Shown: one piece after another, positions 34,887 to 46,269 of the stretch
Layout: each line of letters begins with the position of its first letter
Numbering within the stretch: position 1 is the first letter of the stretch
From: Lantana camara
Taxonomy: Eukaryota; Streptophyta; Magnoliopsida; Lamiales; Verbenaceae
Assembly (NCBI GenBank): GCA_037501455.1
Contig: CM074855.1
Coordinates: 39,279,001 to 39,343,000 of the forward strand
DNA length: 64,000 nucleotides
Direction of reading: 5' to 3'
The notes under the pieces: generated by a model
Database searches by the model: none
The model's input: only the letters and a program-made list of their open reading frames with translations
Told to the model about the DNA's origin: nothing
Position numbers and translations under genes: made by a program

Positions 34887-37734
34887 CGAACGGGAGATAA
34901 ATAAAAACCCGGTCTAAGCTAGGCGGTATCTGGACCCTGTACAGCAGATAAAACAAGAACCTGGAAGCGGAAGCAAAGTAACAAATACGAATTTACAAAT
35001 ATTTAAAACATCAGTCATATCAAATCAATCATAATCAGTTACACGGGTTCAACTGTTCCAAGAAGCCTATCCCGAAATAATCACAATAAAAACGGGTTCA
35101 ATAATCCAAGAACCTGTCCTAACCTGTCCCGAATTCCATACATAATATCAATAAGTATAAACCTGTACAGAGTATATACAATTCAAATTACAAATTTACA
35201 AACATAATTGAATCAGAAAATAACCAGACTGAACAAAATGACTCAGACTCGACAGACACGACACACCACCGCCTAGCTCGAACTCCAACAACCTGTACCT
35301 GCAAACTAAAAACATTGGTGGGGCGAGGATCAGTCCACTGACTGAGTGAGGGGGCTGAACACACACACACTATACATAATAAAGAGCATAACACGTATTA
35401 AAAAAAAAAAAGACTATGAATCGGGAGTAGGGTTTTGCATACCAAAAACATTTTTCAAATCAAACGTATACTTATCGTATTCAAATTACAACAAATTAAA
35501 GCTTAAAGAAGATCCTATCCCATTTCATAATCAACGTAACAATACATAACTTATCCCCGGCGAGTACGGGTTTCCAACTTTATCTCCATATCATAATATC
35601 AAAACAGAAAACATAACATAACATAACATAACATAACATCCTCAACTCTGTGTGACAGAAGGGGTGTAAACGCCCCTAACCATCCATATCATATACATAC
35701 CTCGAGGGATAATGATCCCCTATGAGTCCTCGGCAGGTTTTACGCCACCGGCTCAAGAATATCTTGCCTCCCCAATCTCCCTGAGTCGCGCGAGATACCT
35801 CAAATGGAGACTATGCACAGGCTTAACCCGACCGCCCGATACCGTCCCGGGGTTCCTTACCCACAGTCTCTGGGGCCCAACATATCATAACAGAACATAA
35901 CAGATCATAACTCGCTACATATCATACATATCATATCATAATATACTTACGTAACTCATCAGACATACCTTACCTTGCAACTTCGCGTATGCTATACACG
36001 TACCTCTCCGTGTCATCCTAATCCCGAGCTGGTACGAAGACACACAGTTTGGAGCATAGCATCGTTGTAAAATATTTCAAGCTTACATACGCTCGTATAT
36101 ATATAGTTCGAAAACCTTTAATCGTATGAAAAATTGATAAACATATCATATAAACACATATCTATTACATAAATAAAAAAGAATAATCGTAGGCAGGCTT
36201 CAAAACAAGTACAGAGGGTTATAGGTCGCTTTAACTAAACAAAAATCCTAAAACCTCACATTACACCGACGAGAATGGAAAACAAGAGCAAAGAAGTACC
36301 ACTGGAACCCAAACAGCTGACAGACACTCCCTGAAGAACCCCTAAACGAAAGAGCACACAGAAAACAAGACTCAGACTCAAACCACAACCACAAAGACGC
36401 ACGACAATGCTCAAACACTTAAAAGATGCAATCATGTAGGCAGAGTTCATATTGATATCTATTTCATACAAAAGAAATCATCATATAGTTCAATAAAATA
36501 GGAGGAATAGGAAGAAAATATGTGATACCCCGCTCGCTCGCACGTACAGGTACGCGTCACGTGTGAGTTTATTTTCCGTCACTTAGTTGTTTCCTTATTT
36601 AATTGATGACTTTATATGACATATGTTCTCACATTTTATTTCTCATATTAACTACTTGAATTAGTTGTTAAGAATTTTCCCTAATTGAGCTCCTAATGTG
36701 AATATATGCAATTTATGGAATTTACGATTTATAAATTAGAATTTCCGAGTATGTCAACTTTGTGAACTATGTGAATTAGATGATTTTAGGACTTATTTGT
36801 ATGTATTAACTTTCCTTGGACTTAATTGATTTTAGTTTGGACTCAATTGCACTTTATTTTAATTTTTGGGCCTTTTTGGAAATTGGCCACTCTTGAGTCC
36901 TTAATTCGTATCTTGAGCTAGGGAACTCAGATTCGAGTTCCGTCACCTCCACTGGACTCGAATCAAAGATTTGGATTCAATGGGACAAGCCTCACCACCT
37001 TTTGACTTTGTTTCGACCTCCCGACGATGCAAACTCGCCCTACGTACCTAAAACGCCCCTAAATACCTACTTGGAGGCTAGCCCACTTGTCTCTTGTCCT
37101 TGCTTTGACCTTATTACACCCAAGACCCTCCTTTCTCTCCCATTTTGATGTCAAAACCGAGCCCCCCTCAGCCCCAAGAAGAAAGGAGAGTCTCCATGGA
37201 AGGAACCTCCATTTTTTGCCCTTAAGCTCAAGATTTTCATCCTTTCTTGCTCCAATCCTTTAAGGTAAGTTAGGATTCTTGATCTCCTTGTTCTTATGAT
37301 TATTTTGCACTCCTTAAGTCATGCTTTCATGGTAGAGATTCATGAATATGCTAGGGTTGATGAATAGTTAGGTTTTGAAGATCTTTGAGAACTTATGCAT
37401 CTTTTGCCTTTCATAAGTGTGAAGACTTGTATTTTGATCTCTATGGCTCATTTCTTGCTAATATTTGATCCTATTTGATGGTAGTTGGTTATTTGATGAT
37501 TTTCCATTAATGCTCTTTTGAGTTCTTGGGAGGAATTTGATGAAACTCATGCCTATTTTGCTATCCTTAGTTTCCGGTTTGAAACTTGCATGTTTGGAGC
37601 TGATTTAGTATGTTTTTCTTGCATGAATTTGTTGTATATTTGCACCATTTCATGCCTTGATGTTGTTACTTTGGTTTAGGATGGGTTTTCATGGATTTTG
37701 GAAGCTTTTTCTCTTTTTTTTTAGCCTCTGACCC

Positions 37735-37860
37735 AAATCCACCGGGGTGGATTTCTGCTTTGAAAATAATCCACCGGGGTGGATTTGAGGCAAAGAGTTG
37801 TCTGCCCTAAATCCATGGGGGTGGATTTCCCCTTTGGAAAAAATTCACCGGGGTGGATTT
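37735..37860 (+). repeat. AAATCCACCGGGGTGGATTT palindrome array, R7
   Basis: Four units at 37735, 37768, 37809 and 37841 with arms AAATCCACC/GGTGGATTT. The third has CCATGG and the fourth AATTCACC, small departures. Lies about 470 bp after the donor-like site. Confidence 0.88.
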
Positions 37861-39308
37861 AGGGTGGTGGCTCATTTTTGCTCTGAACTTTGTTTTCTTG
37901 TTTTCTTCGCTTGTTTGCTTCTCTCCCACCCCTAATATGATCCCTAAGCTTTACTGACATGAATTATTATGTGTTAATCTTCTTGTTTTGGAATTTTGAA
38001 TTTATTTGATATGATTTGAACGAGTTATGATTTAATATGTCTTAAGTGATACGTGTAATTCTTTCTTGAATCGTTTGTCTCCCTTATGCATTTTAAACTC
38101 ATGAACACTTATATTATGCTATAATATGACATATTATGAGTTTATTTCATATGGTATGAGTTTAATTCTTGAATTCCTTATGTAATCTCTCGTTATTTGC
38201 TCTGATATGACTAAGTATGAATCCATATGATATGCATTGCATCCATTTGCATTCGTATGAGTCGCCGTGCGTCTAAGTGGTTCATGATCGAGTCTAAGTC
38301 ATGAGTTTATGTTTGTATGTTTCAGATTTGAGTTCGGGAGGTGTTGGTTCCGCCATTTAGCCTCTTCTTGGCCGTCAACGCTCATCCGTGAGCACTTTTG
38401 GTAAAAGGTGAGGCTTAGGTTTGTTTTCTTTTTAGTTAATACGACCTACAACCCCATGTGCTCATTTTCAAGCCCGCATGTGACTATACTATTATATTTA
38501 TATAATAGATACGTGTTTATAAGATACGTTTATGATCTTATCATAAGATTAAATGTTTTGGACTATATGTATGAGCATATGTGAGCTTAAAAATGATTTG
38601 CAACAAGGCTATGCTCCAAACCGTGTGTCTTCGTGCAAGCTTTGCTCTCCTTCACCTTGATATGTTTTCGGATGACACAGAGAGGTACTGTAAAAGCATA
38701 GGCTGAGTTGCACGATAAGGTATGCTAAGGTATGTAAGTTTGTTACATTCTAATTATGTTAAGTTGCGAGTTTTGGTATGTTAAGTCTTGTTCAGATTTG
38801 CCGGGCCTAGGGAATTGTGGGTAAGGACGCCCGGGACGGCAAGGGCCGTCGGGTTAAGCTTGTGCACGATTCCCATTTGAAGTACTAACGCACGACTCTT
38901 GGAGGTTGAGGAAGCGTGGTGCTTCAAGCACAATGTGGGTTAGCTACCCCTTGTGCATTGGTAAGAGTAGTGAGGGTTTGCTCCCCGAACTACATGTTGT
39001 TGGGGTTGGATTGGTTTATGATTTGTGTTTTCTGTTTTAATACGTATGTCATTAGCTTTCGGTCACATTTGTATATGTTTTAGATTTGTTAATCGAGTTG
39101 TATATGCATCTCTGGGATTTGATTTATGTATGCTCTTTGAATTATATTTATATATTTTCGGGACAGGCTCCTAGGGCTAGATGAACCCGTTTTTGTGGAT
39201 TTATCTTCTTGGATTTTGATGTGTGCTTTCGCTTTCTTAATATTATGCGCGCTCTGGTATTGTCTTAGCTCCGCCTGGCTTAGCGAGTGTGTGTAGGTTC
39301 CCGTTCGC

Positions 39309-39361
39309 TTAGTCTTGGGCTCATGTATGGATTTTTATTTCATATGTGGGTTTGGGGCTAG
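39309..39361 (+). other. U5 terminal hairpin, R7
   Basis: Arms 39309-39329 and 39341-39361 pair at 21 of 21 positions (G-U allowed). The loop is GATTTTTATTT. Confidence 0.85.
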
Positions 39362-41510
39362 GTGCGGGGGATGTGGTGGCTCGTCGCTCCGGGCACTACA
39401 AAATACAAATCACATTATTTCGTATTAATCCATTCATCGTCTACTAAATTGATATATGTACGATTAAATCAATTCTTAAGTGTGAAAGTCCCTAACTAAA
39501 CAATATAAGATTAATTCAATCTAATTATCGCCTAATAGATTCTTATTCAACTTATATATCAAGAGAGGCATAGCTTATAAAATTCATAACATCAATTACA
39601 TAAAATAAATCAAGGGATTAGGAATTTAATTCTTATCAAGTATTAGGTCTCGAGACAATTAAACACAAATTGCATTTCAATTTTATTCATAAATCCATAA
39701 TTGCCTAATTTGTAATATACTAACAATTAGCATACTTAAACAATTCGTTTAAATTAAATATAACTTATCCTTTCATAATTTATTACATAAGTTTCATATA
39801 ATTTCCATAATCAATTTAGTTTTCCAACTATTACACTAACACCCCTCAAAAGAAAGAAACATAAACAAGAGCTGACATAAACGAGGCCAGAAAATTCAAT
39901 AATTCAAGAATTACGTTTTCATACATCATATCATATTTCCAAATATCATACAACTCATAATTTTCATTCATCGTACATTCATGATCAAATTTTACAATTA
40001 AAAACAATTAACACAATAATCACAACAACTTCAGAAATTCACAACAAATCAACCGAATATCCGATTAATGAACGGAAAGTGGCGTTGGACTCACCACGAC
40101 GAAAGAAACCCGATGTCCGAAAGACGTCGGAATGCCGGCACCGGAACCCACTGGAACACAGCTGACAGCCGCCGGACCACCACTTCCGGTGGCCGAAAAA
40201 ATCCCAGAAAATAGCTAAATGTGCGTCTCAACGAACTCAACAAAACCCCTCAAACCAAATCTGAAAATAATCAACCCACCGGATTTAATTGAAGAAAAAT
40301 CAATACGAAACAATCCAAAAACCCAAGAAGCCAAGAATCGAAATTAAACTCAAACCGGTTAACGAAATTTAAATCCGAACATACCATTGGAAAGCCCACG
40401 ACGAGAACTCCGAAACCCCCAAGAAATTCACCAAAAAAAGATGCCGGAGTGTTGACCCGCGCGTGCCGCCACGAAACCACCGGCTCTTGAGCTACGGAAA
40501 GCTTGGTCTTGACGAGATGAACAACCTTTGTAAAGGGACCTTGGCCAAAAGATCGTCAGAAAAACTCCAAATCGCCGCCTAAAGCATCGCCGTTGTTGCC
40601 TTATCCAAAACCACCACATACGCTGTGAATTGAGCTAATCCGAGGCCGGAAATGAACTCGGGAGGGTCGAAAACCTTAGGAATCGGTCTTACTCATCGGA
40701 AAAGGTTGCTGGAACCGCCGAAAAAGGGCCGAAAAGAGAGCTGCCACTATTCAGGCACGGCGCTGCTACTGTTTCCGGCGAATATCTCCATCACCAGGCC
40801 ATTTCTGGCCATAAAACTAGTGCCAAGTTGTATAGCTCGTCAAGACGTTCGATTTTCATACCAATTTCGCTATATTCCGTCGTCGGAGGAGGCCAAACGT
40901 GGCCATCGAAGTTGCTCCCAAAAACTAGGTGTGATTTCCGAAACTTTGAGATGCAACATCTCCTTCTTCGTTGGTCGGATTTCAATTCCGTCTTCGCCAT
41001 CATGACGGGCTCATCTAGATCTTTGAAAAATACTATTCACACATCAAATTCCGTCGAGAAACGAACAAGTTACGAATAACTGTGTGTTTTGTGTGCAGTG
41101 TGAGAGAGTGAAGCGGGAAGAATAGAGAGAGAGAGATGATGCGTGTGCCTCGAATAACGAGGATTTGGGTATTTTATCTCGGGTTCTCGCGTGCAAAAAC
41201 GAACGGTAGAAGGGACTAACGACGTTAAAATTAGAGTCGACAGACTCGTTTTGATGCCCCGAACGCATTGAAGGGCCCAAATAGGTCAAACTCTCGACCG
41301 AACGAGAAATGACCGAAAAACCCCTAAAAGAGAAAATTGCAAATAGGCCCCTAAACTCTTAAAAGAGTTGAAAATAGGGCCCTGCAACGCACGAAGTTGT
41401 AGAAATAAAATAATAAAAGCACGTTAAGCAACAAGCAAGAGTAAATTAAACAAATAAAACACACAAGGCATTTAACACGTGGCTCCAGCTCATTCGATCG
41501 GGGTGTCACA

Positions 41511-41997
41511 GATGAACTTCAAGAGTGAGTTGGGTAACCAGTTCGAGAATAATATTGGAAGAGAAAAGTGCTTCAAGCGATGAAGATGTGGATTCACGGA
41601 GCGTTTAGGAATTGACTCGATAAGACAAGGTAAAGGATGATCGGTGATAACTTCAGTTATAGAATCAACACCATTGGTTTCTTATTACCGGACACGCATG
41701 AACTCAAATCTCAAAAAGTTGAACGGATTGAGTTCTATATAACGTGCCTTCTATCTTGAAGATGACGGGGCCGTGAGAGTCAATTCAACCGAGAGTGAAA
41801 TATCTAGGAGACAATACACCACTTGAAGAAGATAGGTTATTGGCTCGTCAGTTGTTTTTCCACGATTAACCGGGAATATTATTAGGATTGGAGACTAGAA
41901 TTTGAGCTACCAAAGACTAGCTCGAGTATCCGACAAAGGAGAACATAATCCATGGTAAAGAATGAGTTGATTGGGTTAAGATCAAGTGGACACTCAA
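41511..41997 (+). mobile_element. R4 internal region, part 2 (non-coding)
   Basis: Continues R4 between R6 (duplication GATGA at 41511) and R8 (duplication CTCAA at 41993-41997). No coding similarity seen. Confidence 0.75.
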
Positions 41998-42807
41998 TGT
42001 GACACCCCGACTCACAGTCAGTACAGGTAAATTATGTGATTTAATACTATGTACGTTTTAAATTAATTGTATATGATTTTTATGAATTTATTTGCATAAA
42101 TGTCGTATGTGACTTACTTGTTTTAATTGAGTTGGCCTTGTGTGAACCCGTAATTGTTGAACCGAACCAACTTGAACTAGAACATCTTGAACCGAACCAG
42201 TGAACCGGACCGGTCCAGCCTTAAAGGCTGAACCATTTTTCTCTTTCTTCATTTCACGTTACAGCAGCAACTCTTGTCCAAGGAAGCCAAAACCCCAAGT
42301 TGATCATCCAACCATCTCAAGCCAATATCTCCCTCATTTCTTCGTCTTTCCTCGAACTCAAGTATGTTTCGGTTTCCCCTCGTCGTGCTCGTCATTTCTG
42401 TGGTTTAATTTCTGAGTTTGGAGTGAGTTTTATGTGCCTTGGCTTCCCTACGTGAATAGTAAAGGTTTGGCTAAAAACTTGAATATGTGCTCTTTGCTTG
42501 TTATTCTTGATATCTAGCTTCATATATGAGTTGTGTATGTTGTATATGTCACATTTATTGTATTTAATCCTTTGGTATTGATGATCATGATTTTTGCTTG
42601 ATTCTTGCATCCTTTGATTATAACTTTTAATTTCGTTTTCCTTGAGTTATTTGAGTGTTAATATGTCAAGCATGATTTATGTGAATTAATTGTGCATTTT
42701 GAGAAGTTGTGGCAACTTTTTGGTATTTGATTTTGGCCATTTTGGCTCAAAAATGAAGCTCCCCTGCTTCTGTAATGTCTGTTTCTGCTCCAGCTATTCG
42801 AACCAGG

Positions 42808-43104
42808 CCGGAACGGCCGTTCCTGTCCTAGTTATAAACTAGAAACGGCCCTTCCGGGCCATTTACTGTTCAGTGCCGAGAGTGGGAACGGCCGTTCGCA
42901 GTTTGCACTGGGAATGGGAAGGGTCCTTCCCATGGCCAAAATCAGTTTTTAGTTCAACCTTCCAGACGCGCGGGGAGAGTTCGGGATTTTTGGGGAACGG
43001 CCCTTCCCGTCCCCAGTACAAACTGGGAACGGCCGTTCCCATCCTCCAGAAACTTTTAGCGAGGGCAGGAACGGCCGTTCCCTACAGTGAAAGGGTCGTT
43101 CCCA
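42808..43104 (+). repeat. GGGAACGGCCGTTCCC palindrome array, R8 5' LTR
   Basis: About eight units in 300 bp: perfect GGAACGGCCGTTCC forms near 42810, 43024 and 43068, and variants such as AACGGCCCTTCC, GGGAAGGGTCCTTCCC and AAAGGGTCGTTCCC. More units than in other families. Confidence 0.88.
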
Positions 43105-44566
43105 CCCCTTCCCGAGACCTGGGAGCTGCCACTGCTTCTCTTTACTTCAATTATACAATTTTATGACTTTATTTGCTTTTCTTTTGCATACGAATCGTTA
43201 TAACTCGGTTTTTATTGCATAATAAATTGTAAATAATTATGTTGTGCTATAGTTTGTGAATTATATGACCTAGTTGTAATATTTTATATGTGATCATGAA
43301 TCATGCATTGTGCCGAGCATCCTATTTGGGTTCATATAGAGTCTAAGTCTTGGGCTTTCGTGTTTTCTTTTCGGAGGAGGTTCCAGTTGATGAGCCCGAG
43401 GCGTAGGTTGTTCACGTCTGCTCGCTTTTTATCACGGACAAGGTGAGGTTTAGGACTTTTGTTTAGCTAAGCGACCTAAAGCCTTATGTGATGTTTTCAT
43501 GGCGCACATGTGACTATATATTACATATATATAGCTATGTATGTGTTGATTAGTATATGTTTATAACTTTGTGAATATTCTTGTTTTAGAATGATACTAT
43601 ATAAGCATATATAAGCTAGGTTTTGGAAAATGCTTTACCATTCCATTAGCGAGATTGCCATGAAAGATTTGGCATATGTTATGATTTGTGTTTGTGGATC
43701 CAAGGAGGTACGGGTAAGGAACCCTCGGGACGGTTCGGGCCGTCGAGGTTCGGCCTGTGCGTAGTCTCCATCCGATATATCACACGCGACTCCGGGAGCT
43801 AGGGAAGGTGTGATATTTCGATGCCTTCGGTGTAAAAACCAGGGAGGGCACGATGTGGGTTCGCTACCCCTCGTGAGTCTGTATATGTATGGATGGTTAG
43901 GGCCGCCGGTGGCTCTTCCATCATTGGTGTAGAGGTGGGTGCGTGATTTCTGTTTTGTTTGTTCTGAGGAGTAAAGGTTGGAAGCTCGTTCTCGCCGAGC
44001 ATTATGTTATGTTGTGTTATGTTTGGGAAGTATGAATCGGGATAGTGTTTGTGAAAAGATCTTTTAAAGTATATGTATTTGTTTTGGAAATGTTTACCTT
44101 GTAAAACCTATTCCGGTTCATATCTCCACCCCTTTTCTTTGTGCTCTGCTTTATATATATAGGGTGTGGGTGTGCGTTAGCCCCCCTCACTCAGTCAGTT
44201 GACTGACCCTCGTTTACTCTTTTAGTTGCAAGTTTTGGGAGCGTGAGCTAGGCGGAGAAGTGTGTCTTCTTTATGCAATTGTCGGTCTAGGTCTCGTTAG
44301 GTGCATCTACATATTTGCACTTTATTATTTTGTATTTATATAGTTGACTTGTAAGTACTATTTTTGCTCGAGCCGTGATGGCTTTTGTACAGGTTGAAGT
44401 GTTGGTACCTATATGTAAATACTATATGGATAGGTGTGGGTTGGTACCTATACGTATATATGTGATGATCGTTTACTTGTTGCTTTTATTTATTCGTTTC
44501 CGCATACTCTGATTTGGTATTGTTTAGCTCCGCCTAGCCTAGAGGGTGTCTTTGGTCTCCCGTTCG

Positions 44567-44622
44567 CTATGATTTGGATTCGGGTACGGACATTCCATTT
44601 CGTATTCGGGTTTGGATTATGG
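44567..44622 (+). other. U5 terminal hairpin, R8 5' LTR
   Basis: Arms 44567-44588 and 44601-44622 pair at all 22 positions with G-U pairs. The sequence differs at most stem positions from R4 and R5 while the loop CATTCCATTT stays similar. Confidence 0.85.
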
Positions 44623-44664
44623 TGCTGGGGATGTGGCCCTACGTGTGGGTGCTACATCCTTAAG

Positions 44665-44676
44665 TGGTATCAGAGC
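44665..44676 (+). other. R8 primer-binding site
   Basis: TGGTATCAGAGC, perfect match to the initiator Met tRNA 3' end, eight bases after the LTR. Confidence 0.95.
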
Positions 44677-44895
44677 GCGGTTGCAAAACCGGGCTCTAGT
44701 GTCGCGTGGGTCTGTTTAAGTCGTACGGCTTAGGACAATGTAATTGTGTGATGAAGTGTGAATGTGTTTACATGATTTGAATATGTGATTACTTGACTAA
44801 TTGATTACTTGATTACTTAATCATTTTCTTAATTGTACACATGATCATATACTAATTTACATGCATCCATATTGCTTGAATTTGTGAATTTCAGG

Positions 44896-46269
44896 ATGCC
44901 TCCAAGGAGACAAAATAACCGTGAATGTACTCCCGATCTTAATGAACCGGCTCCACAAAATGCACCTCGGCGACCACCTATGAATGCGGAGAATATTGTC
45001 TAAGCCCTACTCAATCAGCTCCATCAAAATCAAAGAGGCAATGCAAATCCGGGTGAAGGACAAGATATATCCGCCGTGTATAGGGACTTCCGGAACAACA
45101 ACCCTCCAAAGTGGTATGGAGGTGATGATATTAAGGCGAAAGAGTGGTTGTCTGAGATTCGAGGAATTTGGGAGATTTGTTCAGGGAATTCCCAAGATAA
45201 GGCCATTTGCACGGGTCGTATCATTCAAGGTCCAGCGGCTATTTGGCTTAGAAGTGTGAGATCCAGGCTTGAGAGAACTGGTATGGACTTCAATTGGGAG
45301 ACGTTTGTGCAGGAATTCCATGAGAAGTATATTCCTCATAGCGCACAAGAGCGACGCCTCCAAGAGTTCTCCAATTTGAGGCAAGGTAACCGGACGGTGG
45401 AGGATTATTTGTTGGAGTTCGAGAGACTAACACCTTATGCTACTCACATTACCGACCATGATGATCATAAGGCCCGAAAGTTTCTTCATGGACTTCGCCG
45501 GGATATTCAAGAAGCTCTACAAGCTGCCAAAGTGAGTACTTGGGCCAAAGTTACAAAGAGGGCAATTCAAGTTGAGGCCCAAATGGCTCGGTTGAAGCCT
45601 CCACCTTTCTCTTCTACTCGGGTAGCGGGATCAGGTTCTGGATCGGGTAAGAGGCCCGTTTCTTATGCTCCACGAGCTCCTATTCCACCGGCTTTTCGTC
45701 CCCAGGGCTTAGGGAACAAAAAGCCCCCTATTACCGGTCCCGTGGTACCTCCTGCTATTCCAGCTCGACCGGCTCCAGCTCAGGGACCACCTGTTTGTGC
45801 TCATTGTCAGGGGAGACATCCAGTTGAGAGGTGTTGGAAGCTTTTGGGCAAATGCTTTGTGTGCGGGTCCTCTGATCACTTGATGGATGCTTGCCCGAAT
45901 AAGAGGCCGGTTGTGCAGGCACGTGTGTATGCTTTGGAGGGAGAGGAGGAAGCTGCTGATGATGATCCAAATGCCATGATAGAAGGTACAATAAACATTC
46001 ATGGCATATCACTACATGCACTGTTTGATCCCGGGGCTACGCATTCATTTATTTCCCGGGATATTGTTGTTTCTTTGCCTTTACTTGATGAATTATCTGC
46101 GCATGTATATGGGGTAAATACTCCTTTGGGAGGATCTTTTGAAGCTGATAGGGTGTTTCGGGAGTGTCCGGTGTTGTTTGAGGGCCGAGTTTTTCCTGCA
46201 GATTTGATAGTTCGACCGTTGAAGAAGTATGAGGTTATCCTTGGCATGGATTTTCTCTTCAGATACTGA
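44896..46269 (+). CDS. gag: R8 Gag and aspartic protease (one internal stop)
   Basis: Start chosen at MPPRRQN, just after TGAATTTCAG/G. TAA at codon 36 (45001-45003) interrupts an otherwise single frame; the open part runs from 45076. Domains: capsid (IWLRSVRSRLERTGMDF..FHEKYIPHSAQERRL..FLHGLRRDIQEAL), a proline-rich linker, two CCHC knuckles (CAHCQGRHPVERC with a shortened spacing; CFVCGSSDHLMDAC canonical), then protease with HALFDPGATHSFIS, where DPGA replaces the usual DSGA/DTGA, and VILGMDFLF. A TGA at 46267-46269 sits where relatives continue (R1 reads QRRAQVNCYEKKV), so Gag-Pol was one long frame. Gag would package RNA; protease would cut the polyprotein. Not functional as it stands. 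Confidence 0.92.

Larger units (their letters stand above)
36521..39400 (+). mobile_element. R7: solo LTR inside the R6 5' LTR
   Basis: Starts TGTGATACCCCG, ends GGGCACTACA, 2880 bp, with a perfect target duplication AAATA (36516-36520, 39401-39405) and an empty site at about 30135. Modules: donor-like AAG/GTAAGT at 37262-37270, palindrome array 37735-37860, GTGCGTC..TGGTTCAT..GAGTCTAAG near 38267-38300, exon-like block 38326-38407, GACGG/CCGTC hairpin near 38834-38850, terminal hairpin 39309-39361. The second acceptor, the CAGTC/GACTG hairpin and the GCTAGGCGGG arm are missing, though the CTCCGCCTGGC arm remains (about 39270). Its CTATGCTCCAAACCGTGT block links it to the R6 family. Confidence 0.92.
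34795..41510 (-). mobile_element. R6 5' LTR (minus), split by solo LTR R7
   Basis: Matches 28376-32254 along its length. Without R7 and one duplication it is about 3.83 kb. On minus: donor-like GTG/GTGAGT (40089-40094), exon-like block near 36260-36345 with its donor changed to AAT/GTGAGG, terminal hairpin 34832-34886. R7 split the first intron-like stretch; the intact sequence is seen at about 30130 in the other LTR. Confidence 0.9.
41998..44656 (+). mobile_element. R8 5' LTR
   Basis: Starts TGTGACACCCCG, ends GGGTGCTACA, 2659 bp, closely matching 51870-54540. Target duplication CTCAA at 41993-41997 and 54541-54545. Modules: donor-like CAA/GTATGT at 42362, GGAACGGCCGTTCC array 42808-43104, conserved pre-acceptor motif near 43314, exon-like block ending AAG/GTGAGG near 43438 (its acceptor AG is mutated to CGG here, intact in the 3' LTR), GACGG/CCGTC hairpin 43729-43744, ATATCACAC/GTGTGATAT hairpin 43777-43816, GCTCG/CGAGC hairpin 43984-44000, CAGTCA/TGACTG near 44197, GCTAGGCGGAG (44247-44257) pairing with CTCCGCCTAGC (44528-44538), terminal hairpin 44567-44622. 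Confidence 0.95.

Noticed and set aside
39309..39361. MicroRNA precursor
   Set aside because: Stem of only about 21 pairs with many G-U pairs and a conserved loop; it occurs in all LTRs, so a cis-acting element is likelier.
44665..44676. tRNA gene fragment
   Set aside because: Only the 12-nt primer site matching the tRNA 3' end; no cloverleaf around it.
44434..44733. 99-codon open frame across the R8 LTR end and primer site
   Set aside because: It lies over the structured LTR end; the 3' LTR copy has a different, shorter frame.
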